This document shows positions 18,718 through 26,722 of a DNA stretch of 64,000 nt, one piece after another. The stretch lies in contig NZ_BMQJ01000017.1 in the NCBI RefSeq assembly GCF_014648055.1, positions 62,001 through 126,000 on the forward strand. The letters run 5' to 3'. Source of the stretch: Streptosporangium pseudovulgare (GTDB lineage: Bacteria; Actinomycetota; Actinomycetes; Streptosporangiales; Streptosporangiaceae). The position numbers and the translations under genes were made by a program. Numbering within the stretch: the stretch's first letter is position 1; each line of letters opens with the position of its first letter. Below the pieces are notes generated by a model. That model saw only the letters and a program-made list of their open reading frames with translations, made no database searches and had not been told where the DNA came from.

Positions 18718-20097
18718 TCAGGACCAGATCTGACCCTCCGGGGCGTCGGCCACCCGGACACCCAGGGCGGCCAGCTCGTCGCGGAGGCGGTCGGAGGCGG
18801 CCCAGTCCCCGGCCTCCCGCGCCCGTTCCCGCCGGTCCAGCAGCTCGGCGGCGCCCGGGGGCAGGCTCGGGGTCCGGCCGATCTCGGACGCCAGGTCCAG
18901 GGCGAGGACCCGGTCGAGGTGGAGGAACGCCTCCAGCCGCGAGCCCGGCGCGATCGACTCGTCGCGCTCCAGCTCGCGCAGCAGCCGCAGGGCCAGCGGG
19001 GTGTCCAGGTCGTCGTCGAAGGCGGCCTCGACCGCCGCGACCCGTTCGGCGGGCATCGGCCGGCTCGGCGACTCCGACCACCCGGCCACCCGGGAGCGCC
19101 AGCGCCGCAGGGTGCGGTCCGCGGCCCGCAGGGTGTCCCAGGTGAGGTTCATCTGCCGGCGGTAGGGGTGCTCCAGCATCGCCAGCCGTACGGCCAGCGG
19201 GTCGAGACCCGCCTCGGCGACGTCGGAGAGCAGGACGACGTTCCCGGTGGATTCGGCCATCTTGCGGCCCTCGAAGAGCAGGTGCTCGCCGTGGACCCAG
19301 TGGGCGACCACCTCGCGGCCGGCGGCCGCGTCGGACTGGGCGCGCTCGTCCTCGTGGTGGGGGAAGCGCAGGTCGATCCCGCCGGTGTGCACGTCGACGC
19401 GCTCGCCGAGGAAGCGCAGCGACATGGCCGAGCACTCGACGTGCCAGCCGGGGAAGCCGCGCCCCCAGGGCGACTCCCAGGTCAGCTCCCGGTCGGCGGG
19501 CTTCCACAGGGCCCAGTCGGCGTGGAAGCGCTTGCGCTCGTCGACGCCCGCCACCCGGTGGCCGGGCCGCAGCCGGTCCAGCCGGTTGCCGGAGATCTCG
19601 CCGTAGGAGGGGAAGGAGGCGGCGTCGAAGAAGACCGACCCGTCCGGGGTGGCGTAGGCGTGCCCCTTCTCGACCAGCTTCGCGATCAGTTCGATCATCG
19701 GCTCGATCGTCTCGGAGGCGCGGGGGGAGTGCTCCGGCGGCCGGATGTTCAGGGCGAGGGTGTCGGCGAGGAACGCCTCCTCGTAGGACCGCGCCAGTTC
19801 GAGGGCGGAACGGCCCTCGGCCCGCGCCCGGGCCAGGACCTTGTCCTCGCCGGCGGGGTCGATCTCGGCGTCGTCCACCAGGTGCCCGACGTCGGTGACG
19901 TTCCGGCAGACGGCCACCCGGACCCCGCGCCGCTCGCAGACCCGGCGGATGAGGTCCGACAGCAGGTAGGACCGCAGGTTGCCCAGATGCGCGTGACGGT
20001 AGACGGTCGGCCCGCAGGTGTACATGCGCATCGAGCGGGCCCCCTCGGCGAGGACCGGCTCGACCCGGCGGTTCCGCGTGTCGTACAGCCGCAACAT
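18718..20097 (-). CDS. Cysteinyl-tRNA synthetase homologue
   Basis: 459 residues, near the usual CysS length. It shows the zinc and class I core: C28 in MYTCGPTVYRHAHLGN (HIGH-type motif HLGN), WHVECSAM, and the HHEDE zinc/His pair. The catalytic loop reads GRKMAESTGN, so the second Lys of KMSKS is Glu. The C-terminal domain REAGDWAASDRLRDELAALG and the terminal Trp region are present, making it CysS rather than MshC, despite a mycothiol gene nearby. Activation of cysteine for tRNA-Cys is expected; it may be a second copy used for another aminoacyl transfer. The ATG at 20097 fits the family. Confidence 0.85.
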   Translation of the reverse strand: MLRLYDTRNRRVEPVLAEGARSMRMYTCGPTVYRHAHLGNLRSYLLSDLIRRVCERRGVRVAVCRNVTDVGHLVDDAEIDPAGEDKVLARARAEGRSALELARSYEEAFLADTLALNIRPPEHSPRASETIEPMIELIAKLVEKGHAYATPDGSVFFDAASFPSYGEISGNRLDRLRPGHRVAGVDERKRFHADWALWKPADRELTWESPWGRGFPGWHVECSAMSLRFLGERVDVHTGGIDLRFPHHEDERAQSDAAAGREVVAHWVHGEHLLFEGRKMAESTGNVVLLSDVAEAGLDPLAVRLAMLEHPYRRQMNLTWDTLRAADRTLRRWRSRVAGWSESPSRPMPAERVAAVEAAFDDDLDTPLALRLLRELERDESIAPGSRLEAFLHLDRVLALDLASEIGRTPSLPPGAAELLDRRERAREAGDWAASDRLRDELAALGVRVADAPEGQIWS

Positions 20098-20216
20098 GCC
20101 CCGAGCCTAACCGCCGGCCGCGCGCGGCGGCCGGCCCGGGACCGTACGGCACACCCCGCCCGGGACCGTACGGCACCGCCCCCGGGCGCGTGACCGGGAA
20201 GGCGAGCCGGGCGGGG

Positions 20217-22070
20217 TCAGGCGGCCGTGCCCTCCAGCAGCGCCAGGATCTCCCGGTCGCCGCGCTCGCGCAGCCGCGCCAGGACCTCCTCGCGGCCCAC
20301 CCCCTCCGGCAGGCCGATGCGGGCGCCGATCAGCCGGATCCCCTCGGCCTCGGAGGCGACCGGGGCGGTGTAGCCGATCAGGTGGAGCGCCCGGTTCAGC
20401 GACGGCAGGTTCGGCTGGGCGGCCGGCAGGAAGCGGGTCAGCAGCTCGCCGCCGTCGGAGACGGTCAGGAAGACGTGGTCGCCCTCGGAGGCGCCGGCCG
20501 CCACCAGGATCGGGCGGATCGACCCCATCGTCGGCTGGTTGTGCCAGCTGATCACCACGTCGCCCGAGGGGGTGGCCGCGGTGAGCTGGCCGCCGGGGGC
20601 CATGCCCAGGTGGGCGGCGAACCCGGTGGGCAGCGGGGAGCCCGAGCCGCGCAGGTGCTCGGCGTTGATGTCCACCCGGTGCCACCAGCGCCCGTCGCGG
20701 CTGCGGAAGCAGCGCCGGGTCGCCGAAACGTCGCGGCGCGGCTGGTAGTCGGCCTGCTCGGTGCCGGCCACCCGGATCCACCCGCGCTGGGTGCGCTCGA
20801 AGCCGGGGCCGCCCGCGTAGGCGCGGACCGAGCTCTCGCTCACGTCGTAGCGGGAGGTGAGGTTCGCCACGATCGTGTTGACCGACTCCTCGCCGCCCGC
20901 CCGCTCGATCTCCCGGACGATCATCTCCCGGATGCCGAGGTACTGGTCGCCGCCCCAGCGGGTCAGGCCGTACTTGTTGCGGTCGAGCCGCAGGAACCGG
21001 TCGTCGGCGGTGAGCTGGTTGCGGATGCCGACGAGACTGTAGTCCTCGCCGATGCGCTCCTGGATCTCCTCGGGCGTCAGCGCGCTGCCCGACACCGCGA
21101 GCACGGCCTCGGCCTTGTCGTTGACGCTGCGCGGCCACGGCACCACGTGGTTCTCGAAGACCCGCAGCTGCGGGACGGAGACGAGCCAGCGCTCGGCCAC
21201 GTCCTCGCGGATGCCGAGCTGGCTGACCAGCGTGACGGCCTCCTCCAGCGGGCGGGGGCCGTCGGCGAACAGCTGCCGGGTCTTCTCGCGCAGCTCGTCG
21301 GCCCCGCCGGCGACCAGCCAGCCGTCCACCTGCTCGTAGCCGGTCAGCAGGGTCCGCACGAACCGCCAGGCCGGGATGCCCAGCGTGGCGAGGTCGGTGC
21401 GGTGCCACGGCACCGCCGCGGCGAGGTCGTCGGCGGGCACGGCCGAGCCCAGTCGGCCCCGCAGCCACGAAACGTGGGCGACCAGCGGCGCGGCGCCCTC
21501 GCCGGACAGCCACGCCTCGACGTGGTCGCGCAGGTCGCGCTCGATCTGCCGGATGCGCTCCCTGGTCACCGAGAACCGCTGGGCCAGGTCGTCGAGCGTG
21601 GCGCGCTGGGAGGCGTAGAGGCGGTCCCTGGCGATGGCGCGCTGCCGCTCGTCCAGGTCGGCGAAGACCTCGTCGATCAGCTCCGGCAGCGGCCGGTCCG
21701 GCCGGGCGGGGCGCGTCCGGGCGGCGACGCTCTCCGGGGTGACCGGTTCGAGCAGCCGCTCCAGCACCTCGGTGAACAGCCTGTGCACCGCCTCGCGGCC
21801 GAGGCCCTCGGACATGCGGACGCTGGCGGCCGGGTCGGTGAACCTGAGCAGCGGCAGGACGTCACCGAGCGTCAGATGTCCCCAGCACGTCAGGGCGAGG
21901 TCGGCCAGACGTCCGGCGACCTCGGAGGTCCCGATGGCGGCGCATGCCCGGTCGAGCGGTAGCGCCTGCCACCACGCCTCGGGGAGCCGGGGATCGGTTG
22001 CGATCGGCGCGACCTGGCCGGGGGAGGTCCAGCGCAGGGGTGGCACGATGTCGCTCAGGCTGAGGTTCAT
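20217..22070 (-). CDS. Sigma-region-4-like HTH protein, gene C of helicase cassette
   Basis: 617 residues, family not characterised as far as I know. The start MNLSLSDIVPPLRW is shared with the paralogue at 24182. At about 140-195 lies a textbook sigma-70 region 4 motif: LDDLAQRFSVTRERIRQIER. Residues about 315-420 look like a second, winged-helix module (ALTPEEIQERIGEDYSLVGI, DDRFLRLDRNKYGLTRWG). The last 180 residues (VSATRRCFRSRDGRWWHRVD ... AEHLRG ... LPTGFAAHLGM) are conserved with the paralogue. It lies 50 bases downstream of the helicase gene, and probably shares its mRNA. No catalytic motif is visible; a DNA-binding or RNA-polymerase-contacting role is inference. Confidence 0.75.
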   Translation of the reverse strand: MNLSLSDIVPPLRWTSPGQVAPIATDPRLPEAWWQALPLDRACAAIGTSEVAGRLADLALTCWGHLTLGDVLPLLRFTDPAASVRMSEGLGREAVHRLFTEVLERLLEPVTPESVAARTRPARPDRPLPELIDEVFADLDERQRAIARDRLYASQRATLDDLAQRFSVTRERIRQIERDLRDHVEAWLSGEGAAPLVAHVSWLRGRLGSAVPADDLAAAVPWHRTDLATLGIPAWRFVRTLLTGYEQVDGWLVAGGADELREKTRQLFADGPRPLEEAVTLVSQLGIREDVAERWLVSVPQLRVFENHVVPWPRSVNDKAEAVLAVSGSALTPEEIQERIGEDYSLVGIRNQLTADDRFLRLDRNKYGLTRWGGDQYLGIREMIVREIERAGGEESVNTIVANLTSRYDVSESSVRAYAGGPGFERTQRGWIRVAGTEQADYQPRRDVSATRRCFRSRDGRWWHRVDINAEHLRGSGSPLPTGFAAHLGMAPGGQLTAATPSGDVVISWHNQPTMGSIRPILVAAGASEGDHVFLTVSDGGELLTRFLPAAQPNLPSLNRALHLIGYTAPVASEAEGIRLIGARIGLPEGVGREEVLARLRERGDREILALLEGTAA

Positions 22071-22120
22071 TGAGGTCCAACCGGCAAAAGGGGAATATAT
22101 CCGCAGTTCAGAATATGTAC

Positions 22121-24178
22121 TCAGGTGGGGAGGAAGGGACTGGCGCGTCCTGTGTGAGACACGTAGAGCAGCTCTCTGGCCCGGGTGCAGGCCACGTAGA
22201 GCAGGCCGCGCTCACGCTGCAGGTCGTGCGCCCGCGCGGCGGGGTCCTCCGCGGCGGGGGTGAGCGCTCCGGGGGCGGGCACGATCCCGTCGGCCACGCC
22301 GATCACGGCGACCCGCCGGAACTCCAGACCCTTCATTCCGTGCAGTGTCGTCACTCCCACCCCCAGATCGCGCAGCGCGGCCCGGGCGTCGCGCACCAGA
22401 CCGGCGGTCCTGGCGGCCACCCCGATCTCCCGCGGCGGCACGCCGTCCCGGACCCACTCTCTCACCTGGACCGCCAGACCGGTCAGTTCTTCCTCCGGCG
22501 AATCGTAGGCCCGCACCATCGGGCGGGGCCCGTGCCCGGGCGAGCGGAAGCCGTACATCTCCTGGACGCCGTCCACCAGGCCGTCGGCGGGCCCGCCGCC
22601 GCGCAGCCGCACCGCCCAGGCGAGGATCTCCTGCGGCAGCCGGTGCGACACCCGCAGCCGTGTCGTCACCGCGTCGATGCCGACCGAGCCCAGCGGCACC
22701 CGCGTGTCGAGGACGCGCTGATGGGGGTCGCCGGTGATGAACAGGTCGTCGGGGGCGTACGGCACCGCCGCGCGCAACAGCCGCCACTGCGCCGGATGCA
22801 GGTCCTGCGCCTCGTCCACCACGATGTGCCGGTACGGCTCGCGGGACGGCTCCTCGTCTCCCAGCAGGTCGCCGGTCGTCCGGCCGAGCAGCAGCGACGC
22901 CTCCGCCGCGAGCTGGAGCAGGGTGCGCTTGCCCCGCTCCCGCAGCCGCCCGGTGACGTGCTCGACGGCCCGCCACACGGCCTCCCGCTCGGCGGGCCCG
23001 AGGTCCACGCCGCGCCCCGGGCGGGGAGCGGCGAGATACTCCTCCAGCGTCCGCAGGTTCTGCGCCAGCACCACCTGCTCCCACTCGCGCAGCAGGAACG
23101 CCGGGCTGTGGCCGCCGCCGCCCTCCTCCCAGAGCGCGACCAGGTCGGCGGAGTCGGCCAGCGCGGGCGCGCGCCCCTCGGCCTCGGAGACGACCCGGTG
23201 CGCCAGGCGGTCGACGTTGCCGACCTCGATCCGTTCCCGGACCTCCTCGTCCTCCGCCAGCAGGTCCAGCCGGGCGGACAGGTCGGCGCTCAGCTTCTGC
23301 GAGAACGTGACCAGCAGCACCGGGCCCGCGCCACGCCGCGCCAGGCAGACGGCCCGGTGCAGGGCCACGAGGGTCTTGCCGGTGCCCGCGCCGCCGGTGA
23401 CCAGCACCGGCCGCTCGTACGGCTCGTGGTAGGCCAGCCGGTGCTGCGGCGGGTGCAGGAAGACGCACCAGTCCGGGGCGTCGAGTACGTGGTTCAGCTC
23501 GCGCGGGCTGCCGACGAAGACCGCCCGGTCCGGGCTGCGCAGGAGCGCCGCAGCGAAGTCGTCCGGATCGACCGGGCGCCCGTCCGGGGGGACCGCGCGG
23601 CAGGCGTCAAGCTCCCGCCACGCCCCGGCCAGCGACTCGCCCCGGGCCAGCGCGGCGAGCGGCTGGTACTGCGTCGGGGGCAGCAGCGGCTCCAGCGCCT
23701 CCAGGGCGAGGTCGTCGGTGATCAACCGGACCAGCGGCAGCAGCCGCCGGTCGACGCCCAGCTCGGCCAGGTCGGTGTCGCAGTTGTCGGCGAACAGCCG
23801 CGCGGAGGTGGCGGCCGCGGCCCGGCGCAGCGCGGGCTCGGCCCGGCCGAGCGCCTCGGCGTCCCACATCTCGACCACGCCCAGCGCGGTGTTGACCCCG
23901 AACCGGTGACGCCGGCCGTAGGCCCACGCCTCGGCGTCGGGCAGCACGGTCAGCAGCCAGTGGACGTCGCGCTGCCTGACCACGACGCCGCGGTGCCCCT
24001 CGGCCAGTCGGAGGGTGGCGACCCGGGGGTCGCCGGCCCCCCTGATCCGCTCCGGGTGCGGCGCGCCCGCCACGCCCTGCATGAACCGGCGCACCGCGAC
24101 CACGACGTCCCGGCGCGCCGGCTGAGCCAGGGCGCCGAGTTCCGCGGGGAACTCCGGGGAGATGGCGAGCCGGGGCAT
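22121..24178 (-). CDS. UvrD/Rep-type helicase with RelE-like N-terminus, gene B of cassette
   Basis: 685-residue superfamily 1 helicase. Motifs in order: I VTGGAGTGKT (near 275), Ia VTFSQKLSADL, II HIVVDEAQDLHPAQW, III FITGDPHQRV, IV SHRLPQEIL, V TLHGMKGLEF, VI LLYVACTRARELLYVS. Residues 1-100 resemble the RelE/HigB fold (PARRDVVVAVRRFMQG, ATLRLAEGHRGVVVR, VHWLLTVLPDAEAWAYGRRH). I recall similar RelE-UvrD fusions in other actinomycetes. No antitoxin-like gene is next to it. It starts three bases after the stop of the upstream paralogue, so translation is coupled. DNA unwinding is expected; nuclease activity of the RelE-like part is not shown. Confidence 0.88.
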   Translation of the reverse strand: MPRLAISPEFPAELGALAQPARRDVVVAVRRFMQGVAGAPHPERIRGAGDPRVATLRLAEGHRGVVVRQRDVHWLLTVLPDAEAWAYGRRHRFGVNTALGVVEMWDAEALGRAEPALRRAAAATSARLFADNCDTDLAELGVDRRLLPLVRLITDDLALEALEPLLPPTQYQPLAALARGESLAGAWRELDACRAVPPDGRPVDPDDFAAALLRSPDRAVFVGSPRELNHVLDAPDWCVFLHPPQHRLAYHEPYERPVLVTGGAGTGKTLVALHRAVCLARRGAGPVLLVTFSQKLSADLSARLDLLAEDEEVRERIEVGNVDRLAHRVVSEAEGRAPALADSADLVALWEEGGGGHSPAFLLREWEQVVLAQNLRTLEEYLAAPRPGRGVDLGPAEREAVWRAVEHVTGRLRERGKRTLLQLAAEASLLLGRTTGDLLGDEEPSREPYRHIVVDEAQDLHPAQWRLLRAAVPYAPDDLFITGDPHQRVLDTRVPLGSVGIDAVTTRLRVSHRLPQEILAWAVRLRGGGPADGLVDGVQEMYGFRSPGHGPRPMVRAYDSPEEELTGLAVQVREWVRDGVPPREIGVAARTAGLVRDARAALRDLGVGVTTLHGMKGLEFRRVAVIGVADGIVPAPGALTPAAEDPAARAHDLQRERGLLYVACTRARELLYVSHTGRASPFLPT

Positions 24179-24181
24179 CGG

Positions 24182-26611
24182 CTACGCCAGCAGGGACAGC
24201 AGGTCGCGGTCCCCGCGCTCTCGCAGCCGGCTGAGCAGGTCGGGCGAGTTGACCGGCCCCGTCAGGCCGACCCTGGTGGCGATGACCCGGACGGCCTGCT
24301 CGGGGGTGCCGCCCGGGGCGGTGTAGCCGACCAGCCGCAGCGCCCGGGCGAGCGGCTCGTCGTCCGGGTCCGCCGCGGGCAGGTGCCTGGCGCGCAGCAC
24401 CCCCTCGTCCGACAGCGTCAGGAACAGGTGACTTCCCTCCTTGGCGCCCACGTCGGCGAGGAGCGGCCCGAGCGACGAGAGGACGGGCCCCTCGCGCCAG
24501 CTCAGCGTGACCTCGCCCACCGCGCTGTCGACCGTACGGGCGGCGCCGGGCGACATGCCCAGGTAGGCGGCGAAACCGCTGGGCAGCGGGCACTCGTCGC
24601 CCCGCAGGTGCTCGGCGGTGATGTCGACCCGCAGCCACCAGCGGCCGTCCGGCTGGCGGAAGCAGCGCCGGGTCACCGAGACGTCCTTCAGCGGGCGGAA
24701 CGGCGACCGGCCGGCCTGCCCCGCCGCGGCGGGCCGCCCGCCGGCCTCACCGGGCGGCCGGTCGCCGTTCCGGACGGGGGTGTCCGGCTCCCGGCCCGCG
24801 TTCTCCGCCGAGGCCCGCGGCGCGGGGGCCTCGGCCTTCTCCCCGGCCCTCTTCGGCTCCTTGGGCCCCTTGGAGTCCTTCGGCCCCCTGGCCTCCTTGG
24901 GACGCCCGGCCTGGGATCCGCCGCCCTGGCGCTGGGGGGCCTTCTGCCCGGCGCTGAGGATGCGGAGCTGGGGGACGTTCTCCAGCCACTCCTTGGACAC
25001 GTCGGGATGGATGCCCAGCGAGGCGACCAGCGACAGCGCCTTGGTCATGGTCAGCGGCGGCTTCGCGCGGCTGATCACGTCGCGGGTGTGGTGGCGCAGC
25101 GCCACGATGTCGCCCTCCACCAGCCACTCGTCGACCAGGTGGTAGCCGTCCAGGGTGGCCAGCACGAACTGCCAGGCCGGAACGTCGAGGGAGGACAGCT
25201 CCCGCCGATGCCAGCCGGCGGCCGAGACCAGGCGCGACTTGGGGGCCGCCTTGCCGAGGGTCCGCCTGACCTCCGCCAGGTGCTCCCGGTACGGCGCCGC
25301 CTCCGGTGAGGCGAGCCACTCGGCGAGCCGCCGCCGCAGGTCCGCCTCCACCTCGGCGATGGCGGCGGGCGGCACCGCGAAGAGCTTGGCCAGCGCCTCC
25401 ACCGCGGCGGGGTCGTCGCTGAACACCCTGTTCTGCGCGACGGCCCAGCTCCGGTCGTCCAGGTCGGCGAAGGCCGCGTCCAGCAGGTCGGGGAGGTCGG
25501 AGGGCGCGTGCTCGGCAGCGGGCCCGGCCGGGTCCGCGTCGTCCGCCGCGACTCCGGCGTCCGCCGCGGCCGGTGACGCCGCGGGGAGCGAGTCGGGGAC
25601 GGGCGCGGAGTCCGGCTCGGCCTCGGCCTCGGCCACGGGCTCCGGCTCGGGTTCGGGTTCGGCGGCCTGCTCGGCCGCGCGGACCGGCTCGTGCTCCGGC
25701 CCGTGATCCGGCTCATGGGCCGCGACGGGTTCCGGGGCCGAGGCCGGTGCGGGGGCCGGCCCGGACGCCGGAGCGAACGCGGAGAAGGGGACGGGCGCGG
25801 GGGATGGGACCGGCTCGGCCGCGGGGACCGGTTCGGGTTCGGCGGCCTGCTCGGCCGCGTGGACCGGCTCGTGCTCCGGCCCGTGATCCGGCTCATGGGC
25901 CGCGACGGGTTCCGAGTCCGGGGCCGGTTCCGAGTCCGAGGCCTGTTCCGGGTTCGGGGTCGGTTCCGGGAGCGGTCCGGGCCCGGGCCCGGAGCCGGGG
26001 ACCGGCCCGGCCTCGGCCCGGAGAGCCTCGGGGCCCCGGGAGGCCTCGGGGCTCCGGGGCACCTCATGGGCCTCACGGGCCCTGTGATCCGCCTCGTGGG
26101 CCCCGTGATCCGACTCGGGGGCTTCGGGGGCGGCGGAGGCGAGAGGGGCGGCGCGCACGGCGCCGGCGTCCCCGGACACCGGGGAGCGGTCGGCCTCAGC
26201 CCGCTCGGGGTGGGCGAAGTGGTCGAACACCGCGCAGAACAGCACGTGCACCACGGGGAACGCCTGGATGAAGGGCTGGTCGCGCAGCTCGCGGCCGGTG
26301 AGGGCGAGCAGGCCCGCCCAGGAGCCGGTGCGGTCGAGCGCGATGGCGGTGCACGGCTCGTCCGCCTCGTCGGGGTCCAGGACGTACAGCGCGGGCAGCA
26401 CGTCGCCCACGGCGGCGGCCGGCCAGTGGTCCAGGGCGATCCGGGCCAGCAGCTCCGCCAGCCGTTCCGTGCCCAGCACGGCCAGCACCCGGTGCAGCGG
26501 CAGGCTGCGCCACCAGGCGCCCGGCAGGTCGGGCTGGTCGGCCAGCTCCGGGATCGTGGCCGCGTCGCTCCAGCGCAGCGGCGGCACGAGGTCACTCAGA
26601 CAGAAGTTCAT
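24182..26611 (-). CDS. Paralogue of the HTH protein with acidic repeat linker, gene A of cassette
   Basis: 809 residues, first gene of the cassette (GGGGAG four bases before ATG 26611). The N-terminus MNFCLSDLVPPLRW and the C-terminal 180 residues (VSVTRRCFRQPDGRWWLRVD, AEHLRGDECPLPSGFAAYLG) match the 617-residue protein. The sigma-like HTH is degenerate here: FAVPPAAIAEVEADL replaces FSVTRERIRQIER. The winged-helix module is absent, replaced by a Lys/Pro/Gly-rich linker (KEARGPKDSKGPKEPKRAG). Residues about 150-350 are a Glu/Pro/Ala-rich low-complexity region with two near-identical 28-residue copies. It looks like a structural partner that has lost DNA binding; function unknown. Confidence 0.72.
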   Translation of the reverse strand: MNFCLSDLVPPLRWSDAATIPELADQPDLPGAWWRSLPLHRVLAVLGTERLAELLARIALDHWPAAAVGDVLPALYVLDPDEADEPCTAIALDRTGSWAGLLALTGRELRDQPFIQAFPVVHVLFCAVFDHFAHPERAEADRSPVSGDAGAVRAAPLASAAPEAPESDHGAHEADHRAREAHEVPRSPEASRGPEALRAEAGPVPGSGPGPGPLPEPTPNPEQASDSEPAPDSEPVAAHEPDHGPEHEPVHAAEQAAEPEPVPAAEPVPSPAPVPFSAFAPASGPAPAPASAPEPVAAHEPDHGPEHEPVRAAEQAAEPEPEPEPVAEAEAEPDSAPVPDSLPAASPAAADAGVAADDADPAGPAAEHAPSDLPDLLDAAFADLDDRSWAVAQNRVFSDDPAAVEALAKLFAVPPAAIAEVEADLRRRLAEWLASPEAAPYREHLAEVRRTLGKAAPKSRLVSAAGWHRRELSSLDVPAWQFVLATLDGYHLVDEWLVEGDIVALRHHTRDVISRAKPPLTMTKALSLVASLGIHPDVSKEWLENVPQLRILSAGQKAPQRQGGGSQAGRPKEARGPKDSKGPKEPKRAGEKAEAPAPRASAENAGREPDTPVRNGDRPPGEAGGRPAAAGQAGRSPFRPLKDVSVTRRCFRQPDGRWWLRVDITAEHLRGDECPLPSGFAAYLGMSPGAARTVDSAVGEVTLSWREGPVLSSLGPLLADVGAKEGSHLFLTLSDEGVLRARHLPAADPDDEPLARALRLVGYTAPGGTPEQAVRVIATRVGLTGPVNSPDLLSRLRERGDRDLLSLLA
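25651..25914. repeat. Pair of 84-bp direct repeats, 180 bp apart, inside gene A
   Basis: 25651-25734 and 25831-25914 are identical except one base (C25680 versus T25860). Offset is exactly 180 bp and both are in frame, encoding AHEPDHGPEHEPV-type segments. The single change swaps Arg for His. Confidence 0.9.
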
Positions 26612-26680
26612 CCGCTCCCCTTCCCAGCCCCTCCAGCCGCCCGATTCGCTTCACGTCGCCGGGGAACGAGACTTATGGAA

Positions 26681-26694
26681 CAGACCATAGTCTG
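26681..26694. promoter_or_regulatory. Inverted repeat upstream of the helicase cassette
   Basis: CAGACCATAGTCTG is a 5-bp inverted repeat with a 4-base spacer in the 111-base gap before gene A. On the minus strand it lies just after a TTGCCA that could serve as -35; the matching -10 (TAAGTC) is poor. Confidence 0.35.
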
Positions 26695-26722
26695 GCAAAT
26701 CACCCCGGCGCATCGGGCCGGT

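Noticed and set aside
15848-18733. Plus-strand open frame of about 961 codons opposite the penicillin acylase gene
   Set aside because: No recognisable motif; acylase catalytic motifs and AGGAGG start are on the minus strand.
18718-20097. CysS homologue considered as mycothiol ligase MshC
   Set aside because: It has the full CysS C-terminal domain and the CGPTVY/HLGN pattern, not the CGITPYDATHMGH pattern of MshC.
22121-24178. RelE-like domain considered as a toxin-antitoxin module
   Set aside because: It is fused to a helicase and no small antitoxin-like gene is adjacent.
22070-25309. Plus-strand open frame of over 1000 codons across the helicase
   Set aside because: Antisense shadow; the minus strand carries all helicase motifs and conserved paralogue ends.
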